Positions 11,001 through 17,506 of a stretch of 22,301 bases of DNA are shown here, piece after piece. The notes under the pieces were generated by a model, which ran no database searches, had not been told where the DNA came from, and was given only the letters and a program-made list of their open reading frames with translations. The DNA comes from UBA9715 sp003452695. GTDB taxonomy: Bacteria; Actinomycetota; Coriobacteriia; Coriobacteriales; Eggerthellaceae. A program made the translations under genes and the position numbers. Position 1 is the first letter of the stretch, and every line of letters begins with the position of its first letter. The stretch covers positions 1 through 22,301 of the forward strand of contig CAMOTA010000039.1 in NCBI GenBank assembly GCA_946625225.1, read 5' to 3'.

Positions 11001-14000
11001 TATACCGTGGACGTGTCCGATCCGCACGAGGCCGAGTACCGCTGCCTGGTAACGAACGCGCGAGCGGATGCCACGGCAGACGACCCCGACGATCCCATGC
11101 AGGCCACGATACCGGCCATTAGCATACAGGTGCGTCCCGAATCGGAGGGCGTGTACCTGCGCGACAGGGCGGCAGCCAATTCCGAGGACAACCCGTGGGT
11201 TCTCGACACGGCCGAGCGGCTGCGCACGTTTGCAGCGCTCGTGCGCGGCGACATCGCCCTGCCAGGTTTGGAGGACCGCTGCTTCACCGGCCAATACGTA
11301 GCGCTTGATGCCGATATTGACCTTGCCGGTTCGGAATTCGAACCCATCGGAACCTACAACAGCCTGTCGCATGGAAGCGAGTTCCGAGGCGTGTTCGACG
11401 GACAAGACCATGCCATTACCGGCCTGTGCATAACGCAGGCATCGGCAGCCGATCCGAGCGGCTTGTTCGCATCGTTGTACGGTGCCACGGTGAAGAACCT
11501 GGAAGTGGAGGGACGCGTTGCCGTGCCTGGCGGGTGGTCGTATGGTGGCATCGCGGGCTATGCGTACGGAAGCTATTTCCGCAACGTGACCAGCTGCGTG
11601 GACGTGTCGGCCGGCGCCAACGTGGGCGGCATCGTGGGCTATGTGGGTGCCAGCAAGATACAGCACTGCGAAAACCTCGGCGCCGTTTCCGGCACCACGT
11701 GCGTGGGCGGCATAGCGGGATACACGTGGGGCGGCGCTGCGGCGGATGCCGGAGCAGGCATTTTCGACTGCCTGAACGCCGGGCAGGTGCGCGGCGCGAC
11801 CGCGGACGGCGACATGCGCACGGGGGCGGTTTTGGGATGCAGCGGTGGCAGCGGCGGTGAGGCTGCCCTTTCGAACAATTACTATGCTGCCGGGAGTGTG
11901 GCCAGCACGACCGACGAATCCATGCAGCTTACGGGGGTGGGTGCCAAGGCGGCATCGCCCGAGGAGGACTCCGAGGGCGCAGTGGAAGCGTTGGCTTCGC
12001 TCGACAGCCCCGAAACGGCATGGAAGCTGAACACGAGCGGCGCCACGGTCGAGAACGCGGCTCTCTGGGGTTGTTTTGCACGCGCGGACGGCTCCGCTGC
12101 GGCCGCCGTCCACCTGGTTCGGGGCGATACGGCGCTGGCGACGTACCGTGTGGACCGTTCCAACGAGGCGGCCGACATAACGGTTTCGGCCGAATACGCC
12201 ACGGCAGGCACGCAGGTGAACGTGGCATGGGAGAGCAAGGCGGGCTTCAGCGTGCAATCGATTGGCTGGCAGCTCGTCGCCGACGAAGAGGTGCATGAGC
12301 TCGGCACCGGGGAGACGGGCAACGCCTCCTTCGAGCTTCCTGCAGGCGATGTGGCCTTCGCGGTCCAAGCCCAGCAGGACACGTCCTACCGCTACTTGCT
12401 GGGCAGCCGCGTGCTGTACGACGGACGCCAGGCGCCGGCGGATGCGGGCAGCGTTTCGCTGAAGGTTTCGAGCGCGGGCGAGGGCGCGCGTGCAGGAGAC
12501 ACGGTTACAGCCGAGATATCCGTGGGCGCGGGCTATCAGGTGCGGGACGTGAAGGCCCAGGGGGCCTTCCTCACCCCGATAAGCCTGACGTGCATAAATG
12601 CGCTTACCTACACGTTCGTCATGCCGGCCGAGAACGTGGAGTTCGCGGTAACGCTGGAAGACGAGGGTGCTCCGGCCTCGCGCCAGGCGGCCAGCTTGGA
12701 GGTAACGCGCACGGCCACCCATCGTTACGCCGTCGATTCCGAGTACAAGCGCGGCAACCTGCTGTACTCTGCGGTTGCGCTGTCGGGGACGTACTACGGC
12801 GTGCACGACGCCATGATGGCCTACGAGTTCGAGGGCCTGACGAACCCGCCGCTCTACGAGCAGGCCTACAGTTTCGTCGATGGGTCGCACCATGTCTTCA
12901 CGGGCATGGACCTGGCGAAGGTCATTCGTCAGTTCGGCGATTCCGACATACCGGCCGACGCGCCGGTGCGCATCGAGGCCGCAGGCGGCGCGTTCTTGGA
13001 GTGCACGTACGGCGACCTGACCTCGCTGGCCTACAACCGCTACGACGAAACGGGCCAACCGCTCGTGCGCGGCCTGCCCGTGCTGCTGGCATACGGCTGC
13101 GATGGCGTGCCGAACACCGACGGGGCGCTGTGGGTCGTGTTCGGCCAAACAAGCGCCGCCGACGACAACGCGGCAAAGGTGCTGCGCGGCGTAACGCGCA
13201 TCTGCGTGGGCGACGACGTGAACTACAGCCAGCACGTGTGGGGCGTGTACACGGACATGGACGCCATATGCGGCGGCACGGCCAATGCCAACCAGGGACA
13301 ATCCGACTTGCACATACGCGTGTACAAGGGCGATGCGCTGGCGGGCGAGACCGTGGTCTCGTTGGAGAAGATAGAGCAGCTGGCGCGCCGCAACCGCGGG
13401 CATGTGCAGGGAGTCTATTCCGAGGTGGCCATCTACGAGAACCGCACCGAGCCCACGGGGTCTGGCTCCGATTACACCGATTACTACGAAGGATACGACT
13501 TGTACCAGCTGCTAAAGGCCGTAGGCGTGCCCTACGAGCCCGCCGCGCGCGTGCAGTTCTACCAAAGCGGGCAGAACGGCATCGACAACAGCTGGGAAAC
13601 GGTGAACGTGTCGCTGGGATACCTTGCGGGCAACGGCCCGGCGGGCGAGGGAGATTACAGCGCGAACTTCGCCACGTACAACGGCGCCTCCATCTACGGC
13701 GTGCGCCCGATGGTCGCCTACGGGAAAAACGGCTTCCCGCTGGTCTGGTACAGCGGATCGCAGGGCGTGAACGTGTACGCATACAACTACCGCGGCCCGA
13801 TGATCGGCTTCCTGCCGCAGAACGAGGCCGAAGGAGGCCAGGTGGCCGATTGGACCGCCACTGCATGCTACCTGGCGCTGATGGACGTGCGCCTGTCCGA
13901 GGACGCCGACTACACGCCGGTCGATTCCATTGCCGACGAAGCTGATGCGCAGGCTGCCGCAGCCGTGTTGGAGCGCATTGGTTCGCTGCCGCTTTCGGTG

Positions 14001-14795
14001 GCGAGCGATTCCGAGAAGGAGCAGGTCTATGCCGTGCAGGCGGAGTACGCGGCCCTGTCGGCCGAAGCGCGGCGCATCGTCGATGCCGATGCCAGCGCCC
14101 TGGCCCGCCTGAACGCCGCCGTGGCAGCTGCGGATGCGTATGTTGCCCAGCAGGCGACGGGCGGCGAAGATGCGGGCGGCACGGGCGGCGCAGGCGATTC
14201 GGGAACGGATGCCGGCAGTCCCGGGTCGGGTGCTGATTCGGGCAAGCCCGGGAACGCCTCGGCAACCGCAATAGCCAAGGGCTCGTCGCATGCGGTGGCG
14301 GGCATGACCTACAAGGTTGCCAAGGTGGCCACCACCAAGTCCGCGGGCACGGTATGGCTGACAAAGGCCAGAAACGCATCCAAGGTGAAGGTGCCCGCTT
14401 CGGTGAAGCTGGCCGACGGGCGCAGCTACAAGGTGGTTGTCGTTGCCAAGGGCGCGTTCAGGAACCTGCAGAAGGTGCGGGCAGTGGTCGTTGGCAAGAA
14501 CGTGACCACCGTGAAGCCCAAGGCCTTCTCCAACATGAAGAAGCTATCGCAGGTTACGTTGGGCGCCAGCGTGAAGAAGCTCGGCAAATCGGCGTTCTTC
14601 AAGACGCCGAAGCTGACGAAGTTGGTGGTGAAGAGCACCAAGCTGAACAAGAAGGCCCGCGCAAAAGCGGCTTGTAAGGGCTCTGCCCTTAAAAAGACCC
14701 TGACCGTGAAGGCTCCGAAGTCCGCCAAGGCGAAGTACAAGAAGGTCTTTTCGAAGTCGAACCTGGCCAGCCCGAGGAAAGCGACTGTTAAATGA
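5016..14795 (+). CDS. Giant secreted subtilisin-like (S8) serine protease with modular GLUG/Ig/SUOX-like tail and basic LRR C-terminus
   Basis: 3259 residues from ATG 5016, preceded by GGGGG at 5006-5010, with a signal peptide (basic MKMTNGNRRAGR, then a hydrophobic stretch to ~31). A propeptide (~60-170) ends near YVEPNF, typical of inhibitor I9. The S8 domain (~250-512) has all catalytic residues: Asp254 (IIDTG), His296 (HGHGTFVAG), oxyanion Asn388 (AGNDG) and Ser452 (GTSFSGP). Then: five ~80-residue PEGA/carboxypeptidase-regulatory-like repeats (518-944); GLUG module (949-1315); two Ig-like domains (1324-1545); GLUG (1547-1900); Ig-like (1907-2042); GLUG (2045-2349); two bacterial-repeat domains (2365-2554); two modules resembling the sulfite-oxidase/molybdopterin-binding fold (2562-2964); a helical domain (2967-3047); an acidic Gly/Asp/Ser linker; and a basic LRR domain (3085-3259). 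The protease is predicted active at the cell surface; its substrate is unknown. No LPXTG is present. The length is far beyond ordinary subtilases, by module accretion. Confidence 0.93.
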   Translation: MKMTNGNRRAGRLVAGVLAAVAALAIGVFAWQGAPAPESATAPGGTGPLGAESALPTRSDEVPTGAASLFQPESAEQLSDVMHIAKADGVPVCIDDVPASAYSGFLFQPAPASASAGDVSAKVQEAVEAGLVRPVQGGIYAVDSLDTLAGLFTSDQLAYVEPNFRLYLTEDVQASSALRTQALGVRGGTGANPAPDWPPNDPQYASGKLFNLDMLNVRGAWEAGLDGDVYVYNGKPVRADEDGNAVPVKVAIIDTGLFGTGSTDTVRHEDLNYDNIVPGYNFIAGTEGNAPDAHGHGTFVAGLIAGQVNNEKGVAGAMPGVVLVPEKVFDTGSASTEDVISAIYHATDTMHVDVINMSLGGEYNERSLETACDHAVSQGVLVVASAGNDGVSTPNYPAAYDSVVGVASVNSSKVRSSWSQYGKSVFVTAPGESVTSTYKDGPDSYYTASGTSFSGPEVAALAAMCKSVYPDIDQDTFKQFLVDTSEDLGARGYDDYYGYGLVDFTAMAQAVLQSQVLPWYHVSFSLADEAGHAIQDATVRLQAAEDIAWEQSEEGVQPAFEAGSLARGQVVQAASDGTYAVHRGSYAYTVSKEGYYTVSGTFKTYTENQSVNLQLLDAYETTVRVVDSAGSPIAAAELEVSGSRVEQPKRSDAQAATSVFDLASGIYSYAAHAEGYEAADGTFMVQRQAKSIDAVLYAASELRTVRFSFADAADDRVLASGVGLVVSDESGVTVAPQADCSYRLAVGRHYTARASKAGYEDGSLAFTVGDDAEQHQQVRLTAARNTYTFNVVDEAGKAVASAQVKVADADGQRVEARADNPLRFSLTQGSYTFEATAAGYEPKTGSFEVATESHTLTVVLAAMPHRVAFAVSDGGTGAALEGASIKVSTSTALRALPAEADGTWLLSPGDYRYTVYKDGYQAAQGTFAVAGEDLVVQVELAAKDASEVSFAGGSGTPDDPYLIANEEQLRYLAEQTAVVRMTSTSAETNKRETLGGCYLLVDDIHLESGDWLPIGNAEFTSNCVSFSGTFDGGGHTVSGVHIDQPDWDYQGFFGYVVGATITNLSVEGSVTGRSYVGGIVGGVQYTHSSLYGDYSTDPTRIEQCASRVAVNGHYAVGGIVGSSQASDWDINGTWYDAGTAAGIEIVRCCNEGHVTAAVGGTFGKSDSAAGGIVGSAQQNIITDCYNKGAVEAGYCAGGLVGNARTNLISTSYNAGMVAQYSTGAGYAGTAGGLVGRSYYNAVTDSFFLARPGNTGTGYYGDCDTASRFSNCAEVAHAEAYRTQSFVDRLNTNTTTGAIGSSFKLGRNYPLLSWQVEEGALLAPEPHVVEHPRSVQAADAYKVGQEPQALVARIDEVEADGTVTWAWYAGSLPNGADARAVEGAVGTGTVASLAPVTDDSARGPRYYYCVFTNTVSDTEGRSDEASAATDAAVVYVRSDADAHAPSIRRLNPSSTQDVNLSLTVKQGSDLELSVTADVDDGGVLSYQWYRSPTGAGSGTPIADATRATYDADTSSIARMYYYVEVTNTTEPGNATSVKSDWIAVDVTEYTIDGLDDLLAFRTAVNGGANDFSGQIVYLTCDIDIPAGMDWTPIGTPEHPFRGVFKGGTGEAGSQPSTIVAHRVTGLSIDGDAHGNAYLGMFGYTQDASIYDLVVGGAIRGASNITAGLLVGYAGAYVGNASIENCATLAGSSVEGKYQIGGLVGATGAQMLCVANHADVHARAYVPTDDDKRVTTRYVKSVGGVVGYNNYSIVACAYNTGTVTVDARGDDDGTVCAECVGGVAGYLGYYAGIASAFNAGAVSVGSLSESAVADSKSTQCAGAVAGYVSSGMANLHYLEGSFGNGTNNSSSYDYADYHSLQFMKTAYFANMMNTGSSGYPTTQFVQSANGVPHLAWEDDVDDGDAAIRSAEPWITDVLSQDLPDLASTWKGLYFQNGTARPIYVVVDSPDGGVLTYVWQRRAVVGDGVERSADEGWEDIPGSAGTVPVEGEEAGRAAYTVDVSDPHEAEYRCLVTNARADATADDPDDPMQATIPAISIQVRPESEGVYLRDRAAANSEDNPWVLDTAERLRTFAALVRGDIALPGLEDRCFTGQYVALDADIDLAGSEFEPIGTYNSLSHGSEFRGVFDGQDHAITGLCITQASAADPSGLFASLYGATVKNLEVEGRVAVPGGWSYGGIAGYAYGSYFRNVTSCVDVSAGANVGGIVGYVGASKIQHCENLGAVSGTTCVGGIAGYTWGGAAADAGAGIFDCLNAGQVRGATADGDMRTGAVLGCSGGSGGEAALSNNYYAAGSVASTTDESMQLTGVGAKAASPEEDSEGAVEALASLDSPETAWKLNTSGATVENAALWGCFARADGSAAAAVHLVRGDTALATYRVDRSNEAADITVSAEYATAGTQVNVAWESKAGFSVQSIGWQLVADEEVHELGTGETGNASFELPAGDVAFAVQAQQDTSYRYLLGSRVLYDGRQAPADAGSVSLKVSSAGEGARAGDTVTAEISVGAGYQVRDVKAQGAFLTPISLTCINALTYTFVMPAENVEFAVTLEDEGAPASRQAASLEVTRTATHRYAVDSEYKRGNLLYSAVALSGTYYGVHDAMMAYEFEGLTNPPLYEQAYSFVDGSHHVFTGMDLAKVIRQFGDSDIPADAPVRIEAAGGAFLECTYGDLTSLAYNRYDETGQPLVRGLPVLLAYGCDGVPNTDGALWVVFGQTSAADDNAAKVLRGVTRICVGDDVNYSQHVWGVYTDMDAICGGTANANQGQSDLHIRVYKGDALAGETVVSLEKIEQLARRNRGHVQGVYSEVAIYENRTEPTGSGSDYTDYYEGYDLYQLLKAVGVPYEPAARVQFYQSGQNGIDNSWETVNVSLGYLAGNGPAGEGDYSANFATYNGASIYGVRPMVAYGKNGFPLVWYSGSQGVNVYAYNYRGPMIGFLPQNEAEGGQVADWTATACYLALMDVRLSEDADYTPVDSIADEADAQAAAAVLERIGSLPLSVASDSEKEQVYAVQAEYAALSAEARRIVDADASALARLNAAVAAADAYVAQQATGGEDAGGTGGAGDSGTDAGSPGSGADSGKPGNASATAIAKGSSHAVAGMTYKVAKVATTKSAGTVWLTKARNASKVKVPASVKLADGRSYKVVVVAKGAFRNLQKVRAVVVGKNVTTVKPKAFSNMKKLSQVTLGASVKKLGKSAFFKTPKLTKLVVKSTKLNKKARAKAACKGSALKKTLTVKAPKSAKAKYKKVFSKSNLASPRKATVK
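6567..7845 (+). repeat. Five tandem ~80-residue PEGA-like repeats within the protease
   Basis: Five consecutive units (protein residues ~518-614, 615-698, 699-782, 783-862 and 863-944) each end in a variant of G-x-Y-x-(Y/F)-x(4)-GY-x(4)-G-(T/S)-F, for example GSYAYTVSKEGYYTVSGTF and GDYRYTVYKDGYQAAQGTF. They resemble PEGA/carboxypeptidase-regulatory-like beta-sandwich domains, which commonly act as rigid spacers or ligand-binding stalks. The units have diverged from each other, so the duplication is old. Confidence 0.75.
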
Positions 14796-14800
14796 CCGCA

Positions 14801-14833
14801 GATGATGCATTGTCTGCCAGGTAATGCATCATC
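14801..14833 (+). other. Hairpin immediately after the giant protease gene
   Basis: An 11-bp perfect stem (14801-14811 with 14823-14833, GATGATGCATT/AATGCATCATC) with an 11-nt loop lies 5 bp after the stop codon. There is no U-tract, so it is at best a non-canonical terminator or an mRNA 3'-end stabiliser. A second GC-rich stem (14859-14868 with 14877-14886) follows. Confidence 0.5.
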
Positions 14834-14887
14834 CCGCGCCTCACCCTAGAATAGCCCAGGCGCGCCGGAGATGGCCCCGGCGCGCCC

Positions 14888-15067
14888 GGGCGGTAACCCC
14901 GATTGGTTACTGCCCACGGCCCGCCCAGCGACGGGGACGGGGAGAGGGGATTCGGGCTTGGCTTCGGCCCTGTCCTAGTATTTAACAGGATTTGTGCCTG
15001 CAGAATCGCCCTCACCCCTTTCCCCGTCCCCGCCGCTGGCCGGGCCGTGGGCGGTAATCCCGATTGC
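14888..15067. repeat. Intergenic GC-rich inverted repeat element
   Basis: The left arm at about 14908-14967 and the right arm at about 15007-15066 are imperfect reverse complements. The shared core is a GGGCCGTGGGC-type sequence with runs of CCCCG. The outer edges also carry a near-identical direct repeat, GGGCGGTAACCCCGATTG at 14888 and GGGCGGTAATCCCGATTG at 15049. A third copy of the left-arm sequence lies at 18628-18687. The structure resembles a small non-autonomous palindromic element; no open reading frame in it looks real. Confidence 0.7.
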
Positions 15068-15412
15068 GCTTTCGGTGCGTTCTATATATCCTCAATCTTG
15101 AATAACTGCATGAAATGCAATAGACTACGATAAGAATAATAAGTCACTCGATGCAATGTTCGGGTGAGGCGTTTGCGCTACAGCTCGGGCAGGTAAGCGC
15201 GACGAATGGCCCGACATCGGCAAGAACGCGACGGCAGCCATGGAGGCCCTGAACGATCACAGCCCAGAGGATTTAGCAATCGAGGAGCGTGCGCACCCTG
15301 TTCGCTTGCAAGGCTGTCCTCGGGGCGCTCATCGCGCTCGTGGCGGCGCTGGTCGTATTCGGCGCGCCGTTCTTCGTTGTCGTATTCCGCAACCAGATGA
15401 GGGGTGGAGGTT
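15068..15412. other. Upstream region of the substrate-binding lipoprotein gene
   Basis: An AT-rich patch (15082-15145) could hold a promoter, and a small TGCAT-GAA-ATGCA hairpin is at 15107-15119. I recognise no riboswitch; in particular I see no cobalamin B12-box-like sequence. From GTG 15289 a short frame encodes one hydrophobic segment (LGALIALVAALVVFGAPFF) before running into the next gene in another frame. It may be a small membrane peptide or a remnant of a permease-like gene. Confidence 0.35.
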
Positions 15413-16537
15413 ATGGGCCGACAAGATTGGGGACGCATTCCCATAACGCGCAGGCGTTTCATCGCCGTATGCGGGGCGGTGGCGGCGGCTGCACTGGCCG
15501 GGTGCCGCTCGGAGCGCGGCGACGAGATAGTGAAGGGTATCCGCACGTTCGTCGACGACGCGGGCCGCGAGCACAGTATTCCCACGCCAGAGAACCTGAA
15601 AAGCGTCTATTTCACCTCTGCGTTGGCCCAGTTGTTCGTGATGACGCTAAAACCCGAGGTTATGGGCGCCACCTGCAGCCGCTTCACGCAGGAGGACATG
15701 AAGTACCTGCCCAACATGAAGGGGCTGGAATACCTGGGCGCCGTGGAAACAGGCCAGATGGACGTGGAGGCCGTTATGCAGGCGGGCATCCAGGTAATCT
15801 TCAGCGTGTCTTCGATAGAGCTGGTAGAGGCCAACATCGACGAGGCGGACAACATCCAGAAGCTTTCGGGCATTCCGGTCATACTCATCGACGGATCGAC
15901 CGAGCGTATCAGCGAGGCCTATCGGAAGATGGGCGATGTCCTGGGCTGCAAGGCCCGGGCAGCCGAGTTGGCCAAGTACTGCGAGCAGGCGGTTGCCCGC
16001 GTGACCGAGGCTGTGTCCGATGTGTCCGAGGGCGAGCGAGTGTCGGTGTACTATGCGGAAGGGCCCAAGGGCCTGCAAACCGAACCTGCCAGCAGCCAGC
16101 ATGCGTGGTCGTTCGTGACGGCGGGTGGCAGGGTGGTGGCTGAAGTGGACTGGTTCGACGCCACGGGCATGTCCGACGTATCGCTGGAATCGGTCATTGG
16201 CTGGGATCCCGACGTCATCGTTACCTGGGATGCAGAGGTGCGCGGAGGTGCGGAGGACATCATCCGCACCAGCCCCGACTGGGCGGTCGTGAAAGCCGTG
16301 CGCAACGGGCGCGTGTATGCAATGCCCAATGTGCCCGTGGCGTGGGTGGACCGGCCCATGGCATGTAACCGCTTCCTGGGAGTGCAGTGGTTGGCAAACA
16401 TGTTCTATCCCGACCGCTACGACGTGGACATGGTCGAGGTGGGCAAGGAGTACTACAAGCTGTTCTTCGGCGTGGACGTAACGGATGACGAGATGCAGGG
16501 CTTTCTCGGTGCCAGCTATCCGCCGTACCGGGAATAG
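15413..16537 (+). CDS. ABC transporter substrate-binding lipoprotein, iron-siderophore/cobalamin type
   Basis: 374 residues. ATG 15413 is preferred over the in-frame GTG at 15404 because GGTGG (15403-15407) lies 5 nt before it. The N-terminus has TRRRF followed by a hydrophobic stretch and the lipobox AALAGC, with the lipidated Cys at residue 31, so it should be exported and anchored to the outer face of the membrane. The mature part begins with F-V-D-D-A-G-R-E, the usual start of FecB/BtuF-type binding proteins, and contains the family features SVYFTSALAQ, IPVILIDGS and VIGWDPDVIVTWD, then a NGRVYAMPNVP segment. Such proteins deliver ferric siderophores, haem or cobalamin to a FecCD-type permease. 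No permease or ATPase gene adjoins it, so its partner must be elsewhere. The exact ligand cannot be read from sequence. Confidence 0.88.
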   Translation: MGRQDWGRIPITRRRFIAVCGAVAAAALAGCRSERGDEIVKGIRTFVDDAGREHSIPTPENLKSVYFTSALAQLFVMTLKPEVMGATCSRFTQEDMKYLPNMKGLEYLGAVETGQMDVEAVMQAGIQVIFSVSSIELVEANIDEADNIQKLSGIPVILIDGSTERISEAYRKMGDVLGCKARAAELAKYCEQAVARVTEAVSDVSEGERVSVYYAEGPKGLQTEPASSQHAWSFVTAGGRVVAEVDWFDATGMSDVSLESVIGWDPDVIVTWDAEVRGGAEDIIRTSPDWAVVKAVRNGRVYAMPNVPVAWVDRPMACNRFLGVQWLANMFYPDRYDVDMVEVGKEYYKLFFGVDVTDDEMQGFLGASYPPYRE

Positions 16538-16594
16538 CCTGCGATGCATCGGGCCGGCGGTTGCTTTCCACAGCTTGGCCATTCGGCAGATGCA

Positions 16595-16636
16595 AACCGC
16601 CCCGGACCTGCATGATTGACGGGTCCGGGGCGGTGC
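16595..16636. terminator. Bidirectional hairpin between convergent genes
   Basis: A perfect 13-bp GC-rich stem (16596-16608 with 16622-16634) with a 13-nt loop lies between the stop codons of the lipoprotein gene and the convergent - strand gene. U-tracts are weak on both sides, but the position and stability suggest a shared terminator. Confidence 0.65.
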
Positions 16637-16664
16637 TTCGCTGTCGAGCGTGTGGTTGGCCTGC

Positions 16665-17285
16665 TTATACGAGCAGGGTGCCCTCGTCGGTGCGCACCGA
16701 GCAGGTGCACTTCATGTAGAAGCCCCACTGGATATGCTTGGAGATGTCGAAACGCGACGCTTGCGCCGTGCCGCCGCCGTTGAAGTCGGCCAGATGGTAC
16801 GGGTCGTTGAACGTGCGGGTGTAGTGTTCGCAGAACAGCACGATGGGCTCGTTGTTCACGCTGATGCCGATGGACAGGTAATAGAAGTTGAAGGTGAGCT
16901 CCTTCACCTCCGCCTCACCGCCGACGCGCTTCACGTTCATGTTGCCTGCCCACTGCTTGCGGTCGTGATGCTGCTCCCAACGGCTTTCCACGTTCAGCTC
17001 GCCCGTGGCCTCGACGGCGATGCCGCAGCCCTCGGCCTTCTTGGTAACCGTGCCCTTGCCCTGCAGCGAATAGTTCTCGTCGCGGGTTGCCTCGTCGCAG
17101 CCGATGGCGGGCAGATATGCGCGCAGGATGGCAACCTGTTCCTTGGTCAGCACGGAGCCGGCCGGGCAGTTGTCCATTATTTCCTCGACCGCCGCATAGA
17201 TTTCCTCTTCGTTTTCGGGCACGTCGATCAGCTGCGCGTCGGCCTCGTTGTAGAAATCGCCGATTGCCGTGAAGATCTTTTCCAT
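16665..17285 (-). CDS. Protein of unknown function, 206 residues
   Basis: I do not recognise this family. The start is taken at the ATG at 17285 (MEKIFTAIGDFYN) because AAAGGA lies 8 nt upstream on the - strand; the frame could extend 11 codons further to 17318, but no better ribosome site is seen there. The first ~65 residues are acidic and look helical (ENEEEIYAAVEEIMDN). The rest is probably beta-rich, with alternating hydrophobic stretches such as VKELTFNFYYLSIGISV and a C-terminal YMKCTCSV. Several Cys residues are scattered, but there is no clear metal motif. There is no signal peptide or membrane segment, so it should be cytoplasmic. It is divergent from a LysR-type regulator with a candidate operator between them, which suggests that the regulator controls it. 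Confidence 0.8.
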   Translation of the reverse strand: MEKIFTAIGDFYNEADAQLIDVPENEEEIYAAVEEIMDNCPAGSVLTKEQVAILRAYLPAIGCDEATRDENYSLQGKGTVTKKAEGCGIAVEATGELNVESRWEQHHDRKQWAGNMNVKRVGGEAEVKELTFNFYYLSIGISVNNEPIVLFCEHYTRTFNDPYHLADFNGGGTAQASRFDISKHIQWGFYMKCTCSVRTDEGTLLV

Positions 17286-17340
17286 AGCACGAAATCCTTT
17301 CTCGCTTGCCCGGCCCATTGCCGGACCTTCGCAAGAAGTA

Positions 17341-17361
17341 TATATAATAAAGTATAATACT
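17341..17361. promoter_or_regulatory. Divergent promoter region with two TATAAT boxes
   Basis: This AT-rich stretch contains TATAAT at 17343-17348 and 17353-17358 on the + strand, and a small inverted repeat AGTAT-A-ATACT at 17351-17361. It is the only strongly AT-rich part of the gap between the divergent 206-residue protein and the LysR-type gene, so it probably holds promoters for one or both. Confidence 0.45.
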
Positions 17362-17376
17362 CAAATAGGAATAAAT

Positions 17377-17391
17377 ATAACAAAATGTTAT
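17377..17391. promoter_or_regulatory. Candidate LysR-family operator (T-N11-A)
   Basis: The perfect inverted repeat ATAAC-N5-GTTAT contains T17378-N11-A17390, the classic LysR-type binding pattern. It lies between the divergent genes, 116 bp upstream of the chosen LysR-type start, as expected for autoregulation plus control of the divergent target. Confidence 0.6.
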
Positions 17392-17506
17392 GGGCACTGA
17401 CGAGTGGACAGCCCTTGGCATCGCTGGTCCCATTCTGGCAGAACCGCGGCCAAAGGCAAAAGATGCAATGCGGCCCGTAGGCGAAGCGCAAGCAGGTGAA
17501 AGCGGC

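Noticed and set aside
15404..15406. GTG as start of the substrate-binding lipoprotein
   Set aside because: It has GAGG only 1 nt upstream, while ATG 15413 has a better-spaced G-rich ribosome site and gives a normal lipoprotein signal peptide. The difference is only three residues.
15122..15412. Possible riboswitch (cobalamin, TPP or SAM) upstream of the lipoprotein gene
   Set aside because: I could not find the conserved boxes of these classes, and no convincing terminator or SD-sequestering hairpin is visible.
17390..17392. ATG 17390 as start of the LysR-type regulator
   Set aside because: It overlaps the candidate operator and would add about 39 residues before the helix-turn-helix; GTG 17507 has AGGTGAA at good spacing and gives the usual family length.
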